A stretch of DNA of 64,000 nucleotides from Rotaria socialis (Eukaryota; Rotifera; Eurotatoria; Philodinida; Philodinidae): the NCBI GenBank assembly GCA_905331475.1, contig CAJNYU010001285.1:1-64000 (forward strand). Reading direction: 5' to 3'. Below are positions 29,769 through 41,965 of the stretch, in pieces. The translations under genes were made by a program, and so were the position numbers. The stretch's first letter is position 1. Every line of letters starts with the position of its first letter. The notes beneath the pieces were generated by a model, which worked only from the letters and a program-made list of their open reading frames with translations, did not search any database and was not told the DNA's origin.

Positions 29769-31054
29769 TCAGTTGCAAAGTAGTGCTCGACTACCACTGC
29801 TATTACCATTTCCTTGTTGTATTCGATGTAACTCTCTAACAGCTACATCAACAAGAAGTTGAAAACCGGCTAGATCACCACCGCCACCACCTATACTATT
29901 TGTATTAGTAGTTGATGTCGTCATTGTATCAGTCGAACATAGTAAACGTGTTTGCGGCTGTTGTTTTGAATCTGTTGATATTAAATTGATTACAGTCGGA
30001 TCACGAATAGGTTTTAGTATAACATGATGCCTCGTTGCTGTACTACAACAAGGTTCAGTGGATGACGGTGATGACGATGATGAATTATCTATTTGTTGCG
30101 ATAATTGTTTATTGAGTACATTTGAATTATTTGTAAGTATTAATGAAGGCGATGAACTTTGTTCAACAACAACATTTATTTTCACGGGTGATATCAATGA
30201 TGAATTATCAGTTACTGAAATCATTGTTGTTTCTGTTGAAGTATTTTCTCCACTTGTTGAACAAATAGCTGACGATGGCGATGAACGTTTTTGATCACGC
30301 GAAAATCGTCGTGATATAGTAAATTTTTTCGGGTCAGTTCCTTCTTTTTTCAATAAATCTGGTAGAATTCGTCGGCGAGCATTAATAAACCAATTGCAAA
30401 CTTGATTTATTGATAAATCAGCACGACGAGATAGATTAGCTTTTTCATCATCGGTAGGATAGGCATTATAACGATGTTCATAGAGCCAATTTTTTAATAT
30501 TCGAACCTAAAAATGAAAGAAGACTTTTTTACAAAAAAACAAACAGAAGAAATGTTTTCTCTTACACTATCTTTCGGTAAATTGGCTCGTCGTTTTTTTA
30601 ATTTCGATGATGAATTTGTTACATTAATATTTGTTGTTGATGATGATGATGACAGTATTGAATTTGATGAACTGTCAAGATCACAATCTGAGTCTGTTTG
30701 TTCACTAGTACGATTTCGAAGTTTTTGTTGATGATGATAATGAAATGATGATGACGACGATGACGATGAGGATGATGTTTGGCTTGAATTCATCAGAGAT
30801 GAACGGTGTGGACTAACAATAACTTCAGCTGAATGATGATAGATAGACGTCGGATAGAAAAGATCATGATGATGGCTACAGTTCGTTGTTGTCGACGAAG
30901 GAGAAGGTGACGATGACAGTGGTAGTGTTGTTAAAGTAGTCGATGGTGGAGATGAAGACAGATAGGAAGATGATAGAAGATTGGACATCGTTTGATAATG
31001 TGGAATTTGTTGTGCGTTGCTACGAACATAGATATTATTTGGCTGATCAATCAT
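29769..31054 (-). CDS. TGIF: TGIF-type TALE homeobox transcription factor
   Basis: Two exons (31054-30566, 30506-29769) give 408 residues. The start [13 protein letters not shown] is the first ATG behind an acceptor-like AG at about 31078. The first 145 residues are Ser/Thr/His-rich. The homeodomain spans the intron: [13 protein letters not shown], then [20 protein letters not shown] with the TALE three-residue insertion, [20 protein letters not shown], and FTISRR, a TGIF hallmark behind the homeodomain. The C-terminus contains [17 protein letters not shown], matching the conserved C-terminal helix of TGIF proteins. TGIF factors repress transcription with SMADs, in retinoid signalling and elsewhere. 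Long Ser, His and Asn runs make it longer than human TGIF1 (272 residues in the short form). About 7.3 kb of gene-free DNA lies upstream. Confidence 0.92.
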
Positions 31055-32300
31055 CGAAAATGATAATAGCGAATATTCTACAATCAAAACAAAACTGAAC
31101 TCAGTTGACAATATATGTATATCGAGTAATTGAACCGTATAATAAACGAAATAAAAAAAAGAAGGTAAAATGGGCTGTCACAATATATAAGTAAAATCAA
31201 ATGTCATTGCTCGATTATCAAACAACTGCAAAATGACAATGCACAATATCATGATTCTAAGACGATGTTAAAATTATCTGTCAGGTCCTTGTGCGACAAA
31301 AAGAAGAAGAAAAAAAGAGTATAGAAAAAAAAAATGTCTCTCTTATCTTATACTATCTGAGAATGCGTACCTTATGTGTCGTCCTCCGATGTGTTTCTCC
31401 CGTCTTTTCTTTTTTTGTCTATAGACGAAAATCAAATACAGATGGTTTTTATGTATTATATATAAGTTTCTTTTTTGTTTCAATGAGACCAAGTGTCAAT
31501 GGGAAAAAAAAATCTTCCACTGAATGAGATATGATCGATGATAAACTTCTCTCTTGACTCAGGTATGATTATATTTGGTTCAATCGTAAGGAAGAAGAAA
31601 CGTTTCTTTTTTTTTATGATATCCTTTCAATGAGAAGCTCAGCTGATGAGAAAAATTACGTGTTTTATTCTTTCTTTCTTTCTTATCAATACGTATTTCC
31701 AGTGTAAAAAAAACGAAGATAATCTCGAGATGCTCTTCTAATGTTCTTTCTTATCAAGTTTGTGTCGAAAGAAGTCAGATGTCATCTCTTAGAAACTTAT
31801 TCGACTGCACATATTTTCCTTATTGTCCTAATGATAATAGTTAAGACGGGAATATGAAAAGCGGCCGATCGTCATTAACTCATTATTTGACGTACCAGTT
31901 GATACGGTTCTTCTATTTTCTTTCTGCTTTTTTTTATTGTTATTATTCTTCCGCTTGCTTTCCCTCTCTCTCTCTCTCTCGTTCTCATTTTCTTTTCTAT
32001 CTGTCATTATCATCATCATCATCATCATTATCATGTATCATACGATCGAAAAAGATAAAATGTGAGACATCACCTTATTGGTTGTCAGAAAGAAAACGAG
32101 CGCGAGAGAAAGGAAAAATCGATACATACACCAAAAAATGATTAATTCGACGCGTATGATATCAATCAAATGAGAACAGAAAGAGAAAACGAATAGACGA
32201 AAATCACTGCTTTTCGTATTCTACCTTATGCGATGAGCCTCATTGATCACAATCATCACATATCTATATGCACATATATATATTGAGATACCAATTATAA

Positions 32301-32345
32301 GGGGGGGGGGGTGAATATAACGACGAAGATAAAGANNNNNNNNNN

Positions 32346-32428
<83 letters not shown>
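32301..32428. repeat. Assembly gap flanked by poly-G and poly-C runs
   Basis: An 11-base G run (32301-32311) is followed by ATATAACGACGAAGATAAAG, ten N (32336-32345), then about 44 C, AA and about 37 C, ending at 32428. Directly after comes ATATGACGACGAAGATGAAG. The same word therefore lies on both sides of the gap, while the homopolymer changes strand. This suggests a collapsed or misjoined tandem unit, and the length is unreliable. Confidence 0.85.
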
Positions 32429-32431
<3 letters not shown>

Positions 32432-35400
32432 ATGACGACGAAGATGAAGAAGAAGAAACAACAGAATATGTGTGAAAGACAATCTATCGAAAGATTACAT
32501 GAGATAAATTCAATTCCATTTTTAAATTAAAGTCTTAAGCGCAATCCTTGAGCTTTATTACTAATTCTATGGTGTCACTTATCTTCAATATATATATAAT
32601 ATATCTGCCGAGTAAAAAAAAAAGGGAATAAATATATTTCTCAATAGGCATAAAACCCAAACCCTTTCAACACTAATTATGCGTACGCGTACGCAGTCGA
32701 ACAGTCACCACAACAGCTGTCTAGAGATATCCACCACCATATCAGAAAACATCCATTGAAGACTAACTAGGCAGAAGATGACGAAGCAGTTACTGCTTGT
32801 TTCAATATCATCCTATCATCAATATCCATTCAACGAAGAAGAATAACGATAGACGACGAGTTTGCCTTGGAATGTGTATATGTCCTGCTAAAGATGATTG
32901 ATGGAAGTACAAGAAGAAAAAAGAAAATGAGATAACATGAATAGAATAGATGAAGACCCATTGTTTCTACTCTCAGCACGAGTTGAACCATTAATAAAGG
33001 TTTTTTTTGTTGTTTAAAATTAGTCGATCTGTCAATCAGAGTTTTGATTTCCTGCTGACATGACAGAAACATGCAATAGAATAAACACAGGTGCTTGCGA
33101 ACAACTGGTCAGTAGTATATATACTTAACAAAAAAACTTACGTTACGTGTCTGTCTACTGTAAAATCTCGTTATCTACTGGTATAAGCTTGTGCATATTT
33201 TTCTACTCAATTTTTCTCTCTTTTTCTTAAGTGTCTATATTTTCTTCTTCGCGCACTCCCTCTCTCTCTCTCTCTCTCTCGCTGCGCTCTTTTCTCTGTG
33301 ACGCTACTTTTTCTTTTTTTTTTTTTGACGTTTATTGTTCTCTCTCTCTCTCTATTTTACTGTTCTCTTTTTCTTTCATTCAATTGGATTATGATTACTT
33401 TTTCTTTTGTTAACTCGTTTTGAAAAAAAAGAAAGAAATGGAATTTGTCACACTGCTATGTATTCGTTTGTACCCAATCAGAACAAAGAATTCATTGTTT
33501 TGAAATGCTCAAAAGAAATAAGGCAGAATAAACAGCAACATACTTCAATTTCGATCTGTTTGTGTATATTAAAGAAAAAGGGTTTCTACAATATTATACA
33601 TCAAGGGAAGGAGAGCGAATCACTCATTCACTTAATCGAAGTGCGAAGAAGCGAAACGAGTACTATGTACAACAACAAAAGACTACAAGTGTGTAACGAC
33701 ATGTGATGAAATGTCATAGCTGAAGAAATAGTTAGGAGAAAGAAAACTGAAAAAGAAAAGTAAAATGAAAATGAAAATTGAAGGTTTGAATTTACAAGTA
33801 GACATAGATAATAAATGTCAAAATTGACATATTCTATATATATATATATAACAAGATTATACGACATGGACTACAATGAGACAAAATATCCTAAACAAAA
33901 CCATAAACAAATGTATTTCGAAGAGACACGATGTAAAAGAAATAAAAAAAATGCGAAAGAAGCGAATAAATCGTCTCACTAAAATAGTATTCTCTCTTAC
34001 ACTCACTCACTTACATTGCTTGGTCACTTGAAAAGAAATCAATCGTAAATTGTGTACGTCTATTTTCTTTGAACTAAGAAAACGATACACAAAACAAAAT
34101 CCAAACTTAAGTATAAACTAAAAACTAACTAGCAAACATGTTCCGAATCATTTCTCGGTCTCATCCATCATGCACTCCAATTCAATGGATCACTTAAAAT
34201 GAGTTGGAAAAGAAGATGAAGATGGTGACGATGAGTTCGTTTTCTCTGTACTGTTAAAAAACAATTAGAATGAAGGGGGAAAACCCTACAAAGGTTGTCT
34301 AGCTATCTATATTTATTCTCCTACGTGTGTTTCCCAACGGACTATCGATCCGAAATGTCATCGATTGTCGTTGATACGTATTGATTATAGAAACGAAAGA
34401 AAAGTGACGGAGAGGAGGTGGCGGAAGAAGGCTATCCATTCATTATGTCACATCTCATCCTCTAACAAACGTAAAAAAATACCCAACACTAGAAGAATAA
34501 ATACACGAACACCCTTGGGGCGTGTTCAATTGTCTTTCTCTCTCTTATATATGAGAGTGAGAGAAAAAAGTAAAAACGTCAATAGGAGAGAAAAAGAGCT
34601 CGCGGTAAAATACCATTTAACTTCAATTATAAGCTGAACCGATGAAAAGTGTACATATATATATATATATATATACACAATAGAGCCAATATTTTACACT
34701 TGGCTGCTTTTTTTCTATCCATATACAATCAAACAATAAGTCTTTCTAATGCATATTTAGAGTATCTAAGGTATTTTGCATGATGTGAAGAGACCATTAC
34801 TTTCTTGGCCTCGTTCTTTCGCATTTAACTAGACTCCTGTCATCGTTCCCACATTTCTTATCATCTGTCTACATAATAGAAATTCACTTTTCTGCTGTCT
34901 GCTTTGCGTACTTGATACACATATGCATTACTGTAATTGGTTTGGGCCCATGTTAATTCGCTTTTCATCAATAATAACAATTAAATATAGAAGAAAAAAG
35001 ACAGGGGAACGGCGCTTGGATCAGCTGAGTAAAAAGAGCTATCATTATTATCTTCAACAACAATGATCATGATAAATAATCGACCTAGCACATGGCTCGC
35101 ATCTTTATTCAAGCGAATATATAACAATGGCGAACACATTTTCTAATATTTGATTACCAGCTGTTTCCTCAACGAATATTCATATGACAAAGAGAGTTGC
35201 TCAATCGTATTGACTTTGAATAGCCTGCTGTCACCAACCGATGACGGATAAACGCGTGCGACACAATCATTCAGCTACTTTGACGCTTTTCTTTCTGTTA
35301 GTTTTTTTCTCTTCTCTCTCCTCTTCTGTCAACGAAACGTTTGTATACGTGTATACTATTTACTATTTGGATATGTTTTTGATAAGAGACGACAAAGAAG

Positions 35401-38205
35401 AACACAAAAAACGTCAAATGCAAAGAACAAAGAAAGAACAGAGATCAACAAAGGTTGACAAATTTTTGAAAGATAAAGGTAACTCAACGGCTCACTTCAA
35501 TTTAACATAAATGAAGATAAGGGAAAAAAACACTTTTTTCATAATTAAATATTTCAGCATAAACACTTGTCTTACGTTACTTAATGAATATTGATACATA
35601 AAAGCAAAAATTTACATCAACCGTCAATCTTTTCGTTGAGTCACAACTAGTATTCGTTGTGAATTGTTACTTGATGCTAATATGTTTCTCTAATCAATAG
35701 CAGTCTAGCATTCAACAGTTAATAACAACAAATATATCAAATACATTATTTGTCGATCATATTAATTTATAACAAGCAAAAATAATTTCATATCGAACAG
35801 CAACGATGGAAGTTAGCAATCAGGTGTTGCACTTATTGATAAGGCAGCAGATGATCATCTTTACGGTTTATTAGCTATATATCAACTTAATGAACGTGAT
35901 ATATATATATATATATATATTTATATGAAAACTTAATTTATAGACATTTACATGTCGATAAAAAAACATCTTGACGTTTGTATATGTTCACTAGACATAT
36001 GTATCCTTATTCGTGTACGCACACTAACAACTATTGAATATACAAACAATAATTAAATCTACACTTAGATTCTAATGAAAAAAGTCAAAAAAGCATTGCA
36101 ATTTTTTGTCATTATTCTAAAGTCACAGCTATCACTTCGATATACTACTATAGAATCTTTTACGGAACAATAAGACTCATCAATAAGAAAGAAATGGCAA
36201 TCTTACTCACCGAGTTATATTGAATTCAATTTACTCTTTATACGCATATTATATATTCCTTACTCTTCTCCTTTCCTCTCTGTCTCTCTCTCTCTCTCTC
36301 TATGCGCCCTCATTTACGTACGTTTGCAGTACTCATCAATATGGATCCTCATGCATGTGATCTTTTACGCGCCACCACGGTAATGCGCCAGTGATGATTG
36401 CATCGGCATCCAACATAGAGAGAGAGAGAGAGCAACATAACGTTCTATTTCAGATGAAACAAAGAGCGAACAATGTAAATTAGTAATTCAGTGATGGATA
36501 TCTTTTTTTATGCGATCTTCGTTGCGTTTCAATTATTATTCTTTTTCCTTCTTGCTTTCCATATAGATCCGACGACAATATCTTCCCTATTGTACACAAT
36601 CTTAATTCACTCCTATCAACACTTCTACCAGTAAGGAGCAAATCGGAAAAATGTGTATCTATCGGCATCGTCATCGGTTGAAATAACAATGCACACCAAG
36701 AATAAAGAAGCAAGCAGAGAGAGATCTGTCAAACAGACAAGACAAAGGCCTGTCAGAAAGCTTATATATGTACACAATAAGAAAAGATGTAGCGAGCGCG
36801 TGGGCGAGTCGTTGATGATTGATGAAAACACCAGTCGAAATCATGGAGACGGGATTTGACATAAATGTGACAACATCTCTTTGAATGACAAATAGATAGA
36901 CAAAAGCAAAAAGTTTTTCTTCTGACTTAACAACAATTATATCCTTTAGACCAGATGGTATTGTCTCATTATCGGTAACGACTGTTCTTGTTTTGACAGC
37001 AATCGAAACTTGAGCGAGCGGATAACAACCCGAAAAATAAAAAGAGGAACTTCAATATGTTTCTATGTCTACTTAGTCCTTGATTATCAATATCGCATTA
37101 GAGCAATCGATCTAGCTTATGCAATTATCATTTCTATATGTAGAGCTGTTCAAAACGAGTTACCCGCTGACTTTTACATCACCAATATGTTCTTAGTACG
37201 TTTTTCTTTTATGATCTTCTTGTAATATAAAAAAAAATAATAATAATAATTGACAACAATAGGCTATGTGTCAAGATCGTCCAATAAATGTGCATATGTA
37301 TGTTGAGTTCTCAGCATGCGTAAATATCACGACCTATCTCATGCATGGTCATTTGAAAAAAAAAAATTCTGCCTCTTCTCTTTACGATTTGCTTTATCGG
37401 CATGTCGGCAATTCAGCTGTCATTATTTGAGTTTTATCTTACTTGAAGTTTTTGTTTTGTCATTAATATTGGCGTCAATATCTTGTTGCCAATGTCGTAT
37501 AGATTCTGAAAGACAGCAAGTGCTGTTAATAATTGGCCATCTCGACATGCTAATAGTAGCTGCTTATCTCTTTGACATGTGCTTATGCGATTGCATGCAC
37601 ATAAAGAATATAGAGGACAGAGCGAAAATGAAATGATGAATTATATGCCACAAACACGCGTCGACTGAAATCACTGTAAGTATGGACAGGCAGCTATAAA
37701 AAAAAATACACAATACTAACAGGGAGAGAGAGAGAGACACTTATGACGTCGATTTTCGTATCTTATCGTAATAGTTGCTGTTCTCTCTCTCTCACTCTGT
37801 TTTCACTTTCTTCATCTTTTTCTTTATTTCTCGTCACTACATCATTCCTCTCTAGTGTGCACGCGGCGTACAAATATGTATACATGTGTACATATATGCA
37901 TAATATATATATAGAAAAAAACTGATTGATAGACAGACAATCCTTGTCAACCGTTCATTGACACTCATTTGACTATCGAATGATAGACACATCGAGGTCA
38001 CGAGAGACTTACGCATATGTAATTCACATATTTGAACACTGCATAATACATTGAAAAATATTTATATGCATATAATCAATGTTCAATTGAATAAATGTCA
38101 GTCAAACTCATAGAAAATTTTCTCATGAAAAAAATAATCATAACCTTAAATTTCTGTTTTCTCATCTTTAAAAGAACATCAGATTATCTCTTATATTTTG
38201 TTTGC

Positions 38206-38232
38206 TATTATTATTATTATTATTATTATTAT
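38206..38232. repeat. TTA trinucleotide repeat
   Basis: Nine to ten TTA units lie about 100 bases upstream of the calmodulin-like start codon, probably in its promoter or 5' untranslated region. Confidence 0.85.
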
Positions 38233-38333
38233 GTCAAAAGACTAATTATTAGATAATAATGTCGGTATATTGACAATATAACTAGCTTTTAATTTGAAAA
38301 GTTAATGGCGCATTTTTTTCATTAAAACAAAAG

Positions 38334-39031
38334 ATGATCTCGGCAACAGAACTTAAACCGATCTCTTATTCTGATGAACAAATCAATGAATATTATGAAG
38401 TATTTTCTTTCTTTGATCATCATAATACAGGCAGAATCAGTCTAAATGAATTGGGTTTAATTATTCGATCGATTGGTTTTAATCCAAGTGAATTATTAAT
38501 CGAACAATATCAACAAGAATATGTAGAAAAAAATGGCATAGATAAAATCGATTTTCAACAATTGTTACAAATACTAATGTATTTCACAACTGAAATTGAG
38601 GATGAAATTGATATTATTGAAGCATTTCGTGTTTTTGATAAAGAAGGTCAAGGTATGATTGTTTTCATGATTAAAATCTTTCACTGTCATTTCATCACGA
38701 TAGAGTAAAACATACGTTCCTTGTGAATCAGACTGTATCGAATGATGTTGTCTTTCGTTTTCATTCTCTATTTCAAATGATTGAAAATAATTATTTTAAA
38801 ATAGACCAGTGTTTGGTTTTTGTTTTTTTAAATTTGAGAAGATTGATTTGTTTTTCTTTTTGTTTTGAATAAGGTTTCATAAGTAAAGAAGAATTGATGC
38901 ATGTTATGACGCATCTTGGTGAAAAATTATCGATCGAAGAAGCACAAGAAATGATGCACGATGCTGATATTTATTGTGATGGAAAAATTCGTTACGAAGA
39001 ATTCGTTAAAATAATGACGCAATTGAATTGA
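38334..39031 (+). CDS. Calmodulin-like EF-hand protein (158 aa)
   Basis: Two exons (38334-38652, 38874-39031) with a 221-base intron join within a Gly codon to give 158 residues, close to calmodulin (149) and troponin C. Four EF-hand positions are visible. Loop 1 [12 protein letters not shown] keeps D1, G6 and E12. Loop 2 ([12 protein letters not shown]) has lost the ligand pattern. Loop 3 DKEGQGFISKEE and loop 4 [12 protein letters not shown] keep D1, G6 and E12. The linker helix carries [18 protein letters not shown], equivalent to the central helix of calmodulin. It is too divergent to be calmodulin itself and may be a centrin-like or calmodulin-like regulator. A calcium-sensor role is expected from the family; the target is unknown. 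Confidence 0.85.
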
Positions 39032-41965
39032 TTTCGATGCAACATTGTTCTCTTGCGATTTTATGATTAAAAGAAAAAATTTAATGTGAAAATTTCAGAT
39101 GAAATAATGCTTGTGTGAGTAAAATTTCTCCTGAGACAAATCATTCTTGTTTTTGAAAAATAAATAAATCAGACAATTTTTAGACGTAGAAATAAAGTTG
39201 CTTGTTTTTATATCATTTGATAGGTACTATAAGATAGTCGAAGGATTCGAGTATCACTTGTTGAAAAACACATTGTTCAGACGCAAGCCTACAGTTTTAT
39301 CTTATATTTATGACAGTTCGTGATAAGAAATTCTTTGCTAATCAATACCACTTCTAAATGAACTCATTGTTTTACAATAGAAACAGCGTATATTAATGAT
39401 GAACCTAGATATGAATAAAACATAGAGTCGAATGTCATAAGTTAATAAATAACAGACAGTAGTCATATTTATATAAATATATGTAATTAAATTTTGTGCT
39501 AGATGAATGCAACATTCGTTACTATTGATTCAGTAGTCTGTCGTTCATATCTGGAAATAAAAGCAACGGTTCGTTATTCACTTTTTAATTAATGAACCTA
39601 TTCAAAAAGAAATATATATAATGCACGATGATGTATGACTATGGCAAAATGCCAGTACATAGTAATTTATTTGGATTGAAAAAATAAGGTTCGCGAACAG
39701 CTTCATACACATAATTTACTTGCCACATGGTATTAGTAAAAATGACTGTGTGTGAAAACAGAAGAAGACAATCTTTATAAAAGAATTTGAAGTCTAATAT
39801 CACATCAATAGAAAGAAGTTTTGCTTGAAATTCTAAGACAACAATTAAAAGCTTCCACAATTTATGTACAAAAACATTAACTGTAATCGACTAGGCAATT
39901 ATAAAATATTCGAAATGTGCTTTTCCCATCAATATCAAGAAAAACCAGTAGGCCTAAGTGACACCAATAACTGTCATGTCAAGTCAAAATCAAGTAATTT
40001 ACTTAATGGACCTATATGATTACTTGTATCATGTCAGTCGAGGGTCAACTGACTCGAAGTTCTAACAAATGCTATTTTTTGGAACTGTGAACCATCGTTT
40101 AGTTTTCTAAAAATGAAACTTTCACATTAGTATGCAGTGGAAATTACAATATTTAGATTTACGATAGCGTTTGTTGCTTGCAGATAATAATTATCATTGC
40201 GAAAGATTTTATTTCATTGTTACAATTGTATTCGTACTATCAATTAAAGGTTAGAACAATCTTGTGCATTAGCCAAGAGAAATAACATATTTCGTACATA
40301 TTCAATTACTTGGCTTATCTTCTCGTCATGTATACCCTATGTTTTGATTTGCCGTGTCAGTTTGTAACGGAAACATGAATCACGAAAGGTCATGAACGAA
40401 GTTCTCAACATGATAAGTTGTTTATATTTTCAATATACATATAAATTGCTGTGCAGATTGTATATATCTATATATAAGAGCCTTAGTGGTCCGTACGATC
40501 TTTCTAATAGTTTTGTTTCCAATACAGTTTTCATCAAGCATTATATTTGACGAAACATAATATTCACATGTATACTTTTTATTTTTTCAAACACACGTCA
40601 ATCGCAAGTTGCTGACAGTGTTGTTTTGCAAAACAGTGGTGCAATGCGTACATCGATTGTAAGCAGTCATCTGACACTTGTTTACTTCTTCGTCATTGAT
40701 TCGCGAGTAAATCATAATGTTTCCATTTTTTAGCACAATGTGTTGGAATCAAAGGAAAAGAATAAGAAAAAACGCCATAAATCAATCACATGACAAAATA
40801 GAGTACATTGTGTGATCGATAACTATGGCGTAGATATGAGAGGAATTTCAATATTATTAAGCCAAAGGGTTAATAGCATGCATGTCAAGTGTCCATAAAT
40901 ATTGGTGAATAAATAATTTCAGAATGATTTTCAACACATGAGAATTGCTAAATATAAACGGAATTATTTTAGGGCGCTTTCGTCTTTGAAATCTACTTAT
41001 GATATGAGATTTTCTCATGATATTCGTCCAATCACAACGAGCATCGATCTATCTGAAATTTGGAGCTTATTAGAGATGTGTTCTAGCGTTAGTGTCGAAG
41101 AATTTTCTAACTATACAACGGTCTATAGTGAAATATATAAATTATTTTTTACAATTAATGCTGAAAAAGTATTTCTGCATCTTCAGTCCTTTTGCTTTCA
41201 TGCGGTAGATTTTGATTCTTGAAGTATATGCTAAAAAAAACCTTGAACATAGTAGAACTGTTACAAATTAAACTTGATGAGGAACACTCTTGTCGGAAGG
41301 AAATTGATAGTTATGATACGGAAAGGTGTGAGTGTTTTGTCAAGGTCTTTTCCTCATCTATCAAAGTGTTCGCAGAAAAATTCGCTAGATGTATCTTTTC
41401 TATGCAGCCAATTCTTCAAATTTGATGCATCTCGCCCGTTGATAATATATCCGTTTAGTGATATGTATATATATATATGTATATATAACCGTCCAGTTAA
41501 AGAAAAACAAACAAACAACTAACAGTGTCTTTTGCTTCAACTGGAATTTCACAAGTGGCAAAAAAATTTCTATTTTCTATACTGTCGAACCACAATCAAG
41601 AATAGAAACGAAAAGGAGGAAAAGAAGAAAAAAAAGAAGAGAATACGTACAACCGTCTAGGACAATAACAGAGTTTAACGTATACTTATATTTAAAGATC
41701 AGCGAAAAAAATAGTTACGATGGAAAACTTCTGAAAATAAGCACCAGTTTTATAATCAAACAAGATATATGTATATATATATATTGTACAGCTGTTGAAG
41801 ACAGGAGAGAGACAAGAGAAACATATGATGTTCATGCACCGGTGAAAAGAACAAGTATAAAAAAATAATAAATGACACAATAACAAGAAAAATCACCGAA
41901 AATGTTATTAAACCACTAATCTAGAGATATGCAAAGAAGATAAAAAGGGAGAAAGAAAGCGTAGT
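39032..41965. other. Intergenic, about 2.9 kb, with doubtful frames
   Basis: Two adjacent frames at 40938-41222 and 41219-41425 (together about 160 residues, containing IDLSEIWSLLEMCSSVSVEE) look mildly protein-like but match nothing I know and have no splice support. The A/G-rich frame at 41458-41868 is low complexity with TATATG runs. No gene is called. Confidence 0.4.

Larger units (their letters stand above)
31055..38333. other. 7.3 kb gene-free, microsatellite-rich region upstream of TGIF
   Basis: No frame here shows family resemblance. The region is full of CT/GA tracts (31960-31981, 33259-33281, 33340-33353, 36281-36301, 36417-36432, 37724-37735), TA tracts (34651-34674, 35898-35921), a TTA tract (38206-38232), a 16-base palindrome at 32680 and an assembly gap. 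It holds the upstream sequence of both TGIF and the calmodulin-like gene, so it is the likeliest place for long-range regulatory elements. Confidence 0.5.

Noticed and set aside
32221-32482. Two minus-strand poly-glycine frames
   Set aside because: Produced by poly-C around an N gap.
34537-34565. CT/GA hairpin around TATATA
   Set aside because: Two complementary microsatellites side by side; a chance foldback in a repeat-rich region, too imperfect for a microRNA call.
40938-41425. Two adjacent frames of mildly protein-like composition
   Set aside because: No recognised family and no intron signals; too weak to call even a pseudogene.
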